DNA from: an uncultured Faecalibacterium sp.
Lineage (GTDB): Bacteria > Bacillota > Clostridia > Oscillospirales > Ruminococcaceae
DNA: 28,540 bases
Direction: 5' to 3'
NCBI GenBank assembly: GCA_900765705.1
Contig: CAAFSR010000140.1
Location: forward strand, 1 to 28,540
In this document: in pieces, positions 15,854-22,847 of the stretch
Layout of the letters: the number at the start of each line of letters is the position of its first letter
Position numbering within the stretch: position 1 is the first letter of the stretch
The notes under the pieces: model-generated
What the model was told of the DNA's origin: nothing
Database searches by the model: none
Seen by the model: the letters and a program-made list of their open reading frames with translations, nothing else
Translations under genes and position numbers: made by a program

Positions 15854-15883
15854 TTGACATGGCTATGTCATTGACTGTATTAT
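15854..15883 (+). promoter_or_regulatory. Consensus plus-strand promoter overlapped by a palindrome, possible small RNA
   Basis: TTGACA (15854-15859) and TATTAT (15878-15883) are 18 bases apart. No plus-strand gene follows, and the next signal is the 28-bp hairpin at 15990-16056. A transcript of about 170 nt would result. The minus-strand TATAAT for the XRE gene overlaps the same bases (15879-15884). Confidence 0.45.
15855..15870. promoter_or_regulatory. Palindromic operator candidate of the XRE repressor
   Basis: TGACATGGCTATGTCA is a 16-bp palindrome with only the central pair of positions mismatched (14 of 16 symmetric). It sits in the XRE leader, 32 bases upstream of its ATG, and over the -35 of the divergent promoter, as expected for an autoregulated Cro/CI-type switch. 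Confidence 0.6.
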
Positions 15884-15989
15884 ATCAGTTCACCTTTCAG
15901 AAAATAATGGCAGTTCAAATTTAATTATTTCAGCTTACAGTCGTTGTTTTTTTCTACATTCTAGCCTCATTCATAATTTATACATTATT

Positions 15990-16056
15990 TAGAGAATAAA
16001 GCAGAAGGAGCTGAGCCATTTCGGAAAAGGCTCAGCTCCTTCTGCTTTATTCTCTA
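15990..16056. terminator. 28-bp perfect inverted repeat terminator
   Basis: The arms 15990-16017 and 16029-16056 are exact reverse complements with an 11-nt loop (ATTTCGGAAAA). The GC-rich core is GCAGAAGGAGCTGAGCC and the AT-rich feet extend to ATAAA/TTTAT. It follows the gene at 16066-17059 on the minus strand and can also end plus-strand transcripts. Confidence 0.9.
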
Positions 16057-16065
16057 TTATCCATT

Positions 16066-17059
16066 TTAATTTACATCTTTTGATAACATTTCAAGATCAA
16101 TTTTATATTCATCATGCATTTTGTATAAGTTCGTTTTATTGCCTTCTTCCCGAATTTCAAAGTCTAGTTCTTCTAATTGCAAGGCAATTCTCTCATCCAA
16201 AAGTTTTACTATATCATTCGTACAATTGACACTACATTCTCTTCGTATTATAGCTATCTCATCTTCCAACGACGTTGGTATCACTGATTTTTCTCTGTTA
16301 TCATCCAATACTCCTACTTCTACAGCTTGTAGCCAAACATTTATTATGCATTTCTTCCAACAACATCCTACTATTAAGTCAAACCACTCTTCATCAAATT
16401 CATCCCCTGCCATTTTCTTCCGATTTTCTATATATGCCCACGTCAGATTTAATGATTCTAATGCATCTTTGGTTTTGGCTAATTCTCCTTCAAATAATTC
16501 CTTCCATCGCCTTTCAACAGTTTTTTGTTTTATTCCTATTGCAGGGTTCTCAATCAATGAATCAAAGCCGTCTCTAATCAAATTTTTCAGCCATTCACTT
16601 GCTTCATAATTCCTTTCGTTCTTTATTAACCACAAAATATCGTCATTGTCGGCTCTATCTTCATTGCACCAAAGCAAATACATAAAAAATCCCGCATTTG
16701 CTGAAGTCACATAAAATCGTCCTTTTGATTGACTTTTTTTGTCTGAGCAGCTCATGTGCATTGATACTTTTCGATTTCATTGGAATTGGTCCAACGACTG
16801 TGTCAATTGCATAATAAAGACGCTTTCGAAGCGATCTCATAAATTCCGTTTCATCTGTTTCTTCTAATACACCTCGATTGTCTAGATAATTCATTACCAT
16901 TTCGCATGTTATTAATTTACTTTTTTCTTCACTTTTACCTACTATTTTTCTGGATTTTTCATCAGAAATATCATAATCATCCACAATCCACTGTAATATT
17001 GCTTGGTCAAGTGATATATCGTTCCTTGAACTGCTTTTTTCCTTTCCTTTATTTTCCAT
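16066..17059 (-). pseudogene. AT-rich orphan gene A, frameshifted in an A7 run; unknown function
   Basis: Two overlapping frames join into one protein of about 330 residues. The head (MENKGKEKSSSRNDISLDQ, 17059 leftward) reads to LLRQKKS. At the A7 run (T7 on plus, 16734-16740) the frame must move by +1 to continue SKGRFYVTSANAGFFMYLLW and on to the TAA at 16066. Removing one A gives an uninterrupted frame. The protein is charged, mostly helical in appearance, with Cys in GCCWKKC and no motif I can name. It is much richer in A/T than the core genes. It lies right after the ppdK 3'-end copy (17087-17223) and ends in a 28-bp hairpin, the same layout as the orphan gene at 27186-28037. The Shine-Dalgarno (GAAGAAAG) is weak. 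Confidence 0.7.
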
Positions 17060-17086
17060 AATCTTTCTTCTACAATCTGCAAAAAA

Positions 17087-17223
17087 CAAAACCCTCCCCG
17101 GCAAAACCATTCAGTTTCACCGGGGAGGGTTTATCATACGCTTATCTTCCCACGTTTTGCACGATCAGTGCATCTTCATGCAACAATCTTACGCTCTGGG
17201 ATTTTTGATAGCAGCCTGGGCAG
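17087..17223. repeat. 137-bp copy of the ppdK 3' end and terminator (left copy, att-like)
   Basis: It matches 28058-28194 at 133 of 137 positions; all four differences are transitions within about 18 bases (near 17155-17168). The copy contains the last codons of ppdK (QAAIKNPRA and TAA on the minus strand), the 3' untranslated region and the terminator stem. It stops matching just upstream of that coding tail. No other part of ppdK is present here, so this is a displaced 3' end and not a second gene. Confidence 0.95.
17089..17132 (-). terminator. ppdK-type terminator in the left repeat copy
   Basis: AAACCCTCCCCGG (17089-17101) pairs with CCGGGGAGGGTTT (17120-17132); on the minus strand the right foot is TTTTGTTTTTT. 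It would stop transcription leaving the defence-like genes at 17370-20330 before orphan gene A. Confidence 0.88.
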
Positions 17224-17369
17224 GTGCCAAAATCACAGAGCGTTCGGAATAACGATGGTACATCATTCATGATTTTTCAGTTCGCATTACTCCATTCCTG
17301 CAATGATTTTCTCCAAATTTTCTTCCTGCAAGTAGAATTCCGGCACACCTAATACAATAAAGTGTCTTT

Positions 17370-17969
17370 TCAGGTTATACGCTCTACTTCAAAGAGGTCG
17401 CTCCTGTATGTACCAGCGTCTACGACCGAGACCTTGCAATTCAGCCACTTTAACTTCTTTTCAATGCTGAGTTGGATTCTGTCCATGTTCATTTTCTTGG
17501 TTCGAGTACCAGATTGGAAGTCCCCCTCCAGCAGCAGAATAACAAAAATGGTCTTGTTTCGCTGTGCAACTTTTTCATTTTCCAATGCCTTTGCATACGG
17601 AATCAATTCTCCCTGCTGGAATGGACGATTTTCACCGAAAGTCTGCGCACCAAGCAGACAGGAGATCGTCATAGCCACCTTATGCGCCACTTCATTATCA
17701 AAACTTTCTCTGCCTTCCGTATCGACTGGCGTTGGCGAAGTGTCTACTTTTGTATTATCTATTGCTATTCTCCAACCATTTTCCGCTTCATTGCCAAGGC
17801 AATCCTTGACCTCAAGTAATATCAAAAAATTGTCCGTATCACAGATAAAGTCCACGCCTTTTGCGCCTGTCAGTTTATTGAACCGTTTCCGATAAAATTC
17901 GGTATCATCAAACTTGATAGCCCTTTCTCCCGGAAACGTAAATTGCAGTTCTCCTTCAGTTAGTACCAT
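17370..17969 (-). CDS. PD-(D/E)XK-like protein partnered with an AAA ATPase; probable defence effector
   Basis: This 199-residue protein starts MVLTEGELQF and has a compact GVDFI...LLEVKD arrangement (D40, E53, K55), the spacing of a PD-(D/E)XK nuclease core. A conserved-looking FDNEVAHKVAMTISCLLGAQ helix follows at residues 90-110. Its ATG lies inside the end of the ATPase gene (14-base overlap), so the two are translationally coupled. The frame ends at TGA 17370. A further in-sense segment (KRHFIVLGVPEFYLQEENLE, then KIIAGME) continues in another frame to TAA 17287, so a one-base loss near 17370-17380 may have cut about 28 residues from the C-terminus. I do not know a named family for it. 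A nuclease role is inferred from the motif and the ATPase partner, as in other two-gene anti-phage systems. Confidence 0.72.
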   Translation of the reverse strand: MVLTEGELQFTFPGERAIKFDDTEFYRKRFNKLTGAKGVDFICDTDNFLILLEVKDCLGNEAENGWRIAIDNTKVDTSPTPVDTEGRESFDNEVAHKVAMTISCLLGAQTFGENRPFQQGELIPYAKALENEKVAQRNKTIFVILLLEGDFQSGTRTKKMNMDRIQLSIEKKLKWLNCKVSVVDAGTYRSDLFEVERIT

Positions 17970-19017
17970 AAATTAAATCCTGTTCCCGATTATACAGCTC
18001 GTCAAATTCCTCCATAATCGAATTATGGTCAAGGTCAGCCAGTTCTTTTCCAATTTCCATCGCAATTTTTCCATTTTCTGCGTGATACAGTGAAACAAAC
18101 TGTACCTCTATAGGCTTGCCCTGTGGATATTTTGCCATCAGATTAAAACTTTGCATAGTAAAATAGTCATGTGTCGTAACAAAGACTTGTACTCCTGCTC
18201 TTGCAAGCGCTCCTAATGCTTGCGCTATCGGCTCTACCATTTTGGGATTCATATTCGTTTCTGGTTCATCCCAGAACAGTACAGATCCTTTTCCAAGGCT
18301 TCCCGACTGAATTAGATAGACAACTGTTGCCAACTTTTTATAGCCTTCGGACACAAGCCCCATTTCAAATGAGCCCTCGCCCTCTACATTCAGATAGAAT
18401 TTTTTATCTTTTTGGACAATTTTTCCCTTTATGCTATCTTCAAATTTTGAAAGGACTTCATTCTGCTCGCTGGTATACGCTCCCTTTTTCAGCGGCTTAT
18501 CCAGTAGCTTCGTGAGGTCGTAATACATTTCTTCAAAGTCAATATGATACTCTTCATACAAACTCTGGAAATGTTCTGTTGCCGAAATCATCTCCTTGGG
18601 CGGAAGATATACAGGATCACATAGTTTACTTTTTTCTGAATGCCGCACTGAGACATCCGCATGGTTTTCTCTGCGGCTCCCAAAAGAAACCTCTATGATA
18701 TCCCCCTCTGCGGTACAAACCTTCATTTTGGTATTCTTTGGTGCACCACGTCTGCGACTAGACATTCGTCCAATCTTTTTTTCGTCCGGACGAAAAACCC
18801 CCACCATTTTACCAACGATCATATCCTCTTGCTGCATCTGTGTGCATTTCAAGAAATCGCTACGTCCGTATGGCTTTACAAGCGAATACATAGCTTTTAG
18901 CAAAGTAGTTTTTCCGGTACTATTTTCACCTAAAATCACATTGATGTTCGGAGACCACTCCACGTCAATCGAATCGAAAATCATAAAATTCTCTAATGTA
19001 AGTGTCTTGATTTTCAT
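17956..19017 (-). CDS. AAA/ABC-like ATPase (AAA_21/OLD-type), first gene of a two-gene defence-like operon
   Basis: The 353-residue ATPase has an N-terminal beta-strand entry (MKIKTLTLENFMIFDSIDVEW), Walker A GENSTGKTT at residues 30-38, an SMC-like signature SEGYKKL (223-229), Walker B VLFWDEP (246-252; D250, E251) and a switch histidine H283 in VTTHDYF. The insert between (about 60-215) is charged and may be helical. This is the SMC/RecF-like class of ATPase found in Septu, OLD, AbiLi and PARIS systems. It lacks a C-terminal TOPRIM domain, so it probably controls the overlapping PD-(D/E)XK protein. GAGAGG precedes ATG 19017, and a TATAAT at 19074-19079 sits upstream. Confidence 0.85.
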   Translation of the reverse strand: MKIKTLTLENFMIFDSIDVEWSPNINVILGENSTGKTTLLKAMYSLVKPYGRSDFLKCTQMQQEDMIVGKMVGVFRPDEKKIGRMSSRRRGAPKNTKMKVCTAEGDIIEVSFGSRRENHADVSVRHSEKSKLCDPVYLPPKEMISATEHFQSLYEEYHIDFEEMYYDLTKLLDKPLKKGAYTSEQNEVLSKFEDSIKGKIVQKDKKFYLNVEGEGSFEMGLVSEGYKKLATVVYLIQSGSLGKGSVLFWDEPETNMNPKMVEPIAQALGALARAGVQVFVTTHDYFTMQSFNLMAKYPQGKPIEVQFVSLYHAENGKIAMEIGKELADLDHNSIMEEFDELYNREQDLIYGTN

Positions 19018-19073
19018 AAGTAACGTTCCTCTCCAACATGCGATTTTCAGAATTTCATTCTGTCTTGAGTCTT

Positions 19074-19090
19074 ATTATAGCTGATTTTCT
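19074..19090 (-). promoter_or_regulatory. Promoter element of the AAA ATPase operon, shared with the RloA-like gene
   Basis: On the minus strand AGAAAATCAGCTATAAT differs at one base from the element at 20354-20370. It contains a perfect -10 (TATAAT) but no clear -35 box, so the conserved upstream A-rich part may be an activator or sigma contact. Confidence 0.6.
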
Positions 19091-19148
19091 AGTGAAATAA
19101 AAGGAGCTGTGGCAATAATCCTAGAAATTTTCAGCAGTTTTCATCCAT

Positions 19149-20330
19149 TCATAAGCAACATACTTGGTCTGCACCATATCGGCCTTCCAGATATTGCTTA
19201 TCAAAGGCCGCTGTGCTCTTGACGTGAGTATTGTCCTCCTGCCGGAATTCGTAAAGCGAATAAATCTCGCTCTCATGATTATCATTCATTGCTGCAAACC
19301 AGATTTCATCGCGGCGGAAAACAGTATTCTTCATCGTAGTCAGGTCGTGAGAACTGAATAGCAGTTGTGCGCCCTTCTTGTTCAGTTCCGGGTTCTTGAA
19401 CATCTGAATCACATACCGGAGCAGCTTCGGATGCAGCTTGGCATCCAATTCGTCCACAACCACTGTGCGGCCTTCCTGCAATGCTACCATCAGAACCGGC
19501 AAGGCTGCAATCATCTTCTTGGTTCCATCCGATTCCGCTTCAAATGGAAGTTCGTAGACTTTGCCATTGATCGTTCTCTGCGTGAACAGGTGCTTGCTAT
19601 CCTCATCATAGCGATAACCGGACAAATCAATACCTACATCATTCAGTGCATGAATCAGGCCTTCCTTAGTCGTCTCACTCTTGGACACCAGCACAATGTT
19701 TTCTGCTCTGGGGTTTGCGTAGCTCTGTGTAATACAGGATTCAAACCAATTCTGCACTTCTGCAATCACAGGAATATTATAATTGATTGCCAAAAAAGAA
19801 AGGTACGGCATCTTCGGGTTGACGTCCAAGTTGATGCTTGCCTTATTGATGCTCGCGCCCAATTCAATCTTCTGGCCGTCTCGTTCAAAAATCAGTCCTG
19901 TCTTCTTACCACCAAGTGTACGCCACAGAAGAGACTCAAAGACAATTTCTTCCTTGAGCGAAATGTAATACTGGTATTCCTTCTCGCCTACACGGAAGAA
20001 CACCTGAAAAATCGTAGGCTCATTTGCAGAGCTTTCATCCAACATAAAGGGAGCCACACTGCTGCCCTGCTGGAAGATCATAGGCTGTCGATTCTTCTCC
20101 AGCGCATGGATTGGCTTCACGACAAGGTTAATCAGGCAAAAGAATGCCTGAAGCAGATTTGTCTTACCGCCACCATTAGGGCCATAGACCGCGCTGACCG
20201 GAAGCAAATCTTCCGCTTTCTCCTGCCGGATCAATGCATCTTGAAACTCCGGAATTGCCATTGCACGGAAATCAAATGTCGTTTCATCCTTATAAGACTT
20301 AAAATTCTGAAAAGAAAATTGGCAAAACAT
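19149..20330 (-). CDS. RloA/AbiLi-like ATPase (COG1106 type), without its usual RloB partner
   Basis: This 393-residue ATPase begins MFCQFSFQNFKSYKDETTFDF, has Walker A GPNGGGKTN at residues 50-58, a signature-like ESDGTKKM (266-273), Walker B TVVVDELD (289-296; D293, E294) and the switch histidine H328 in FSSHDL. The pattern FxNFKSYKDE...VYGPNGGGKTN is typical of abortive-infection ATPases of the AbiLi/RloA group, which work with an RloB-type effector encoded next door. No RloB-like gene is present; the next gene downstream is a second ATPase plus a PD-(D/E)XK protein. AAGGAG lies 9 bases before ATG 20330. It probably acts in phage defence, alone or with the downstream pair. Confidence 0.87.
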   Translation of the reverse strand: MFCQFSFQNFKSYKDETTFDFRAMAIPEFQDALIRQEKAEDLLPVSAVYGPNGGGKTNLLQAFFCLINLVVKPIHALEKNRQPMIFQQGSSVAPFMLDESSANEPTIFQVFFRVGEKEYQYYISLKEEIVFESLLWRTLGGKKTGLIFERDGQKIELGASINKASINLDVNPKMPYLSFLAINYNIPVIAEVQNWFESCITQSYANPRAENIVLVSKSETTKEGLIHALNDVGIDLSGYRYDEDSKHLFTQRTINGKVYELPFEAESDGTKKMIAALPVLMVALQEGRTVVVDELDAKLHPKLLRYVIQMFKNPELNKKGAQLLFSSHDLTTMKNTVFRRDEIWFAAMNDNHESEIYSLYEFRQEDNTHVKSTAAFDKQYLEGRYGADQVCCL

Positions 20331-20353
20331 TCTTTCAACTCCTTTCTGTTATT

Positions 20354-20370
20354 ATTATAGCTCATTTTCT
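20354..20370 (-). promoter_or_regulatory. Promoter element of the RloA-like gene
   Basis: AGAAAATGAGCTATAAT on the minus strand matches the element at 19074-19090 at 16 of 17 positions and contains a TATAAT about 24 bases before ATG 20330. Confidence 0.6.
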
Positions 20371-20436
20371 GTTTTTATTCCAGCATTTAAGAGAATTTCA
20401 TTCTTATAATTAATTTATAGGCATTTTTCTGAAAGT

Positions 20437-20480
20437 AAAAGACCTCCGCTCTCTATCGCAAACGAAAGCGGAGGTCTTTT
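20437..20480 (-). terminator. Terminator after the small membrane protein gene
   Basis: AAAAGACCTCCGCT (20437-20450) pairs perfectly with AGCGGAGGTCTTTT (20467-20480). A/T feet make it active on both strands. It separates the small-protein operon from the RloA-like gene. Confidence 0.9.
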
Positions 20481-20547
20481 TACAGCTTACTGTGCTACCC
20501 GAATTATCCTGCTCTTCTTTGTATCTCCAAGCCTCTTCCAATGTAAA

Positions 20548-20829
20548 TTATTGGAATTGCTCAAAAAATGCAGCGATTTCTGCGGTTGTCAGTTTTTTCT
20601 TATGATGGCAGTCATAAATCTGCATTTCCCAATCCGCATAGCAGCCTTTCTTGCCACAGGGAGATGTGTAAATCGGAATAAGTCCGCTGCTCTTAGTCCA
20701 CCCCTTGTTTCTTACAAGATAGTCCAGATACTGTCTAATGCTGTGCTCATTCGTGATTTCAGCCCCTGCTTTCTTAAAATCATGAACTACCCAAACGATG
20801 AAAAGAATCGCAATAATAACTATAAGCAT
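20548..20829 (-). CDS. Small membrane-anchored protein, 93 residues, unknown
   Basis: The N-terminus is a single hydrophobic span (MLIVIIAILFIVWVV) followed by a soluble tail with SIRQYLDYLVRNKGWTKSSG, a Cys pair in CGKKGC and a final Cys-His (YDCHHKKK). The tail may bind a metal. AGAGGAAAA precedes ATG 20829. It starts 26 bases after the corrected end of the coiled-coil membrane protein gene (20856), so the two are likely co-transcribed. I do not recognise a family. Confidence 0.65.
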   Translation of the reverse strand: MLIVIIAILFIVWVVHDFKKAGAEITNEHSIRQYLDYLVRNKGWTKSSGLIPIYTSPCGKKGCYADWEMQIYDCHHKKKLTTAEIAAFFEQFQ

Positions 20830-20855
20830 ACCATTTTCCTCTTATTTTATAATTT

Positions 20856-21379
20856 TCACTCTGCAAGTCCAAAATTGTTTAGAATACGCTCGTAAGTGTC
20901 GTACAAAGCTTGCTCTGCCCTGAACATCTTCTGAAGGTTTTCATTGTATGTATCGAAGCAATTTCATTTTCAGTAGCAACCGCTGCTTCAGATTCCGCTT
21001 TTTCTTGAGCTGCTTTGGATGCCGCTTCTTCTTCCGCTGCACGAGATGCGCTCTCAGCGGCTTCCTGAGCTTCTAAGGCAGCTTGAGAGGCCGCCGCAGC
21101 CTCTGATTCTGCTTTTCTTTTCGCTAATACTTCTGGTGAAAGATTAGTTTCTCCAAGCTGAATACCCGCTATCATTACAATAGAAGATAATAGTATCAGT
21201 GCAATTTTCTTAAACTTAAATGCCGGAATCCTCTTCGTAATTGGCGGAAGAATTATCACGCCGCCCAATATAATAAGGATAATGGCGGGCATCGTATACT
21301 CTCCAATATATGCTAGTCCACTTAATATATAGCATCCGCCAATAAACCACTGAAGTATTCTTTTAACTTTATTCAACAT
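20856..21379 (-). pseudogene. Membrane protein with Ala/Glu-rich coiled coil, frameshifted near its end
   Basis: From ATG 21379 (GAGGCGG upstream) the protein has two or three hydrophobic spans (about residues 9-75, including MPAIILIILGGVIILPP). An Ala/Glu/Ser heptad region follows (about 88-140; repeated EAAESASRAAEEEAASKAAQ pattern). After SIHT the current frame runs into a poor-looking tail ending at 20879. The +1-base frame instead gives NENLQKMFRAEQALYDTYER, then ILNNFGLAE and TGA at 20856. That continuation is far more protein-like, so one base appears to be missing near 20940-20950. Without the shift the frame would open to about 21565, but that upstream part looks non-coding. Function unknown; coiled-coil membrane proteins of this kind are common on mobile elements. 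Confidence 0.6.
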
Positions 21380-21505
21380 ATTGCCGCCTCTTTTACATTT
21401 CGAGTGTTTTATATGCTCTGCTTTGCAGTGGAAGTCCTGCAATAACCATAAGTGCTCATAGCCTTTTCTTTCCGTATCAAAAATGCCGAACGTCATTTTA
21501 GCGTC

Positions 21506-21544
21506 ACCGATTTGCCTTAGCAAATCGGTTTCATCACGCTGTGA
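21506..21544. other. Adjacent perfect hairpins in the spacer 21380-21706
   Basis: ACCGATTTGC pairs with GCAAATCGGT around a CTTA loop (21506-21529), followed directly by ATCAC-GCT-GTGAT (21532-21544). Neither has a T-tract, so termination is unlikely. Stacked stems of this kind occur at transfer or replication origins and in regulatory leaders; which applies is not decidable here. Apart from these stems and the palindrome at 21588-21701, this 327-bp spacer shows no gene. Confidence 0.5.
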
Positions 21545-21587
21545 TTGATACTTTTCTATACCCACGGCATTTTTAATACTTTTTCCT

Positions 21588-21701
21588 GCGAGCCTTAGTC
21601 ATCCCTCATAAACTTCAAAAGATTGTCTCCGTTGACGAACGGTTCGCGCCGTCCGTCACCTGCGATAACTTTTGAACTTTATAGGGAACGACACGGCTCG
21701 C
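21588..21701. repeat. 114-bp imperfect palindrome, MITE-like or structured RNA
   Basis: GCGAGCC (21588-21594) mirrors GGCTCGC (21695-21701). Symmetry continues with mismatches through CTTCAAAAG versus CTTTTGAAC and closes on GACGAACGG / CCGTCCGTC around TTCGCG (21634-21657). No open frame crosses it. It lies just downstream (minus sense) of the LPD28-like gene. Confidence 0.65.
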
Positions 21702-21706
21702 TCTTA

Positions 21707-22057
21707 TCAACGGTTCAGATACTGATTCATAAACTCTCCCACCGTCACACAGGGCTTTTGATTTTTCTCTGCTCCTCCAAATGGGCCATAGTTCCAGTCC
21801 GTCTCTTCGTCGATATACTGCCGTCCGTCATCGGGTAGCTCCAACGGCTCTGCAAGAATAATCGTTCCCCAGTGATTGACCATGATAAATGGTGCAATCT
21901 CACAGGGAATTCCTCGGCAGTCATCATCATGCCGCACATCGTAGACATACAGACTATCCGGGACGGTATCTCTTTTGATGCGGAAGTTAGTGAATAATGC
22001 TGGCTTTCCGCAGACAGTGATTTCTTCATAGTGTTCGGTCATCGCATTGCAAGACAT
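21707..22057 (-). CDS. LPD28-like domain protein of mobile elements
   Basis: The 116-residue protein from ATG 22057 (AAGGAG upstream) reads ITVCGKPALFTNFRIKRDTV, then YVYDVRHDDDCRGIPCEIAP and IMVNHWGTIILAEPLEL. This matches the pattern of the large polyvalent protein-associated domain LPD28 (KPALFTNxRI...YDxR...VVNHxGT...EPL). The domain is found on conjugative elements and phages, usually next to DNA-processing genes; its function is unknown. An upstream in-frame extension to 22162 is not supported by a ribosome site. It begins 14 bases after the annealing-protein stop. Confidence 0.78.
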   Translation of the reverse strand: MSCNAMTEHYEEITVCGKPALFTNFRIKRDTVPDSLYVYDVRHDDDCRGIPCEIAPFIMVNHWGTIILAEPLELPDDGRQYIDEETDWNYGPFGGAEKNQKPCVTVGEFMNQYLNR

Positions 22058-22070
22058 ATAAATTTCTCCT

Positions 22071-22787
22071 TTATGCCACATTAAGTCGGGTAGCTTTATA
22101 GCAGTCAACGCACATTCCCTCATGGGTATTCGCAAACTCTGCCGCCTGCATGATAGAGCCATCTTTCAGCTTTACTCGTTTGATGGGCTGATTACAGCGG
22201 ACACAGATGCAGGGCATGGGCGGCTGTTCCTGCTTCTGACTGGTGGATTGCGGCTTCGTTTGCTTTTGGGATTCTGCATCTGACTGCGGTGCAGCATCTT
22301 CCGGCAAATCTTCCCCAGCATAGACATACAGGCCCAGACCAAACATGGCAAGATTCTTGACTAAGCACCGCATGATAGCCTTATTCACATCGAACATGGA
22401 GGCTGCTTCTACGGTGCGTTCTTCCATGCCGATCTTTTCACGGCGGCGGGTCTGCGGATTGTAGTCCCATTTCGGGGTGGTGTAGGTATAAGGCACGGCT
22501 TTCATGGCTTTGTTTGCGCCATCCAGTACCGGCAGCCACATTTCGTGCGAAACGCCCTCAATCGTAACCGAGGTGTATACCATGAAGCCGGTGATGGGGT
22601 CATAAACATAGGGCAGACCGTTGAATTTCTTGACCTCATAGCTGGCAGCAGGGTACAGCTTCTTCACCTCTGCCCAGGCATACGCCCAGCTTACATATTT
22701 CAGTTCCGTGTTGCCGGACTTTTTGACTTCCAGATGATCTTTGAAGTCGATAGCGAATAATTTTACGAACGGATTTTCTGTGGCCAT
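22071..22787 (-). CDS. Sak3/DUF1071-type single-strand annealing protein with C-terminal zinc finger
   Basis: From ATG 22787 (GGAGG upstream) the 238-residue protein has the DUF1071 core: LKYVSWAYAWAEVKKLYP, then FMVYTSVTIEGVSHEMWLPV and LDGANKAMK. The middle reads MFDVNKAIMRCLVKNLAMFG, the typical end of Sak3-like phage annealing domains. A polar Gln/Ser linker (about 170-190) leads to a zinc-finger-like tail with CICVRC and CVDC. It should coat single-stranded DNA and promote annealing together with the YqaJ exonuclease encoded just upstream. An in-frame extension upstream of 22787 lacks a ribosome site. The terminator-like stem at 22803-22833 separates it from yqaJ. Confidence 0.85.
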   Translation of the reverse strand: MATENPFVKLFAIDFKDHLEVKKSGNTELKYVSWAYAWAEVKKLYPAASYEVKKFNGLPYVYDPITGFMVYTSVTIEGVSHEMWLPVLDGANKAMKAVPYTYTTPKWDYNPQTRRREKIGMEERTVEAASMFDVNKAIMRCLVKNLAMFGLGLYVYAGEDLPEDAAPQSDAESQKQTKPQSTSQKQEQPPMPCICVRCNQPIKRVKLKDGSIMQAAEFANTHEGMCVDCYKATRLNVA

Positions 22788-22802
22788 AAGATAACCTCCA
22801 AG

Positions 22803-22833
22803 AAAAAAGGCGGCAGAGTATTTACTCCCTGCC
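22803..22833 (-). terminator. Terminator or attenuator between the exonuclease and annealing-protein genes
   Basis: On the minus strand GGCA-GG-GAGT and ACTC-TGCC pair around AAAT, then GCC and six T residues (plus 22803-22808). Transcription may be attenuated here before the annealing-protein gene. Confidence 0.6.
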
Positions 22834-22847
22834 ACCTGATACAAAAT

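Noticed and set aside
17087..17223. A second ppdK gene or tRNA-type attachment site at the left repeat
   Set aside because: Only about the last ten codons of ppdK are present, and no tRNA structure is seen at either repeat.
21380..21565. Upstream extension of the coiled-coil membrane protein
   Set aside because: The in-frame extension crosses the 21506-21544 hairpins, looks non-coding, and the ATG at 21379 has its own ribosome site.
21588..21701. Calling the palindrome a definite MITE
   Set aside because: No target-site duplication is visible at its ends and no second copy exists in the window.
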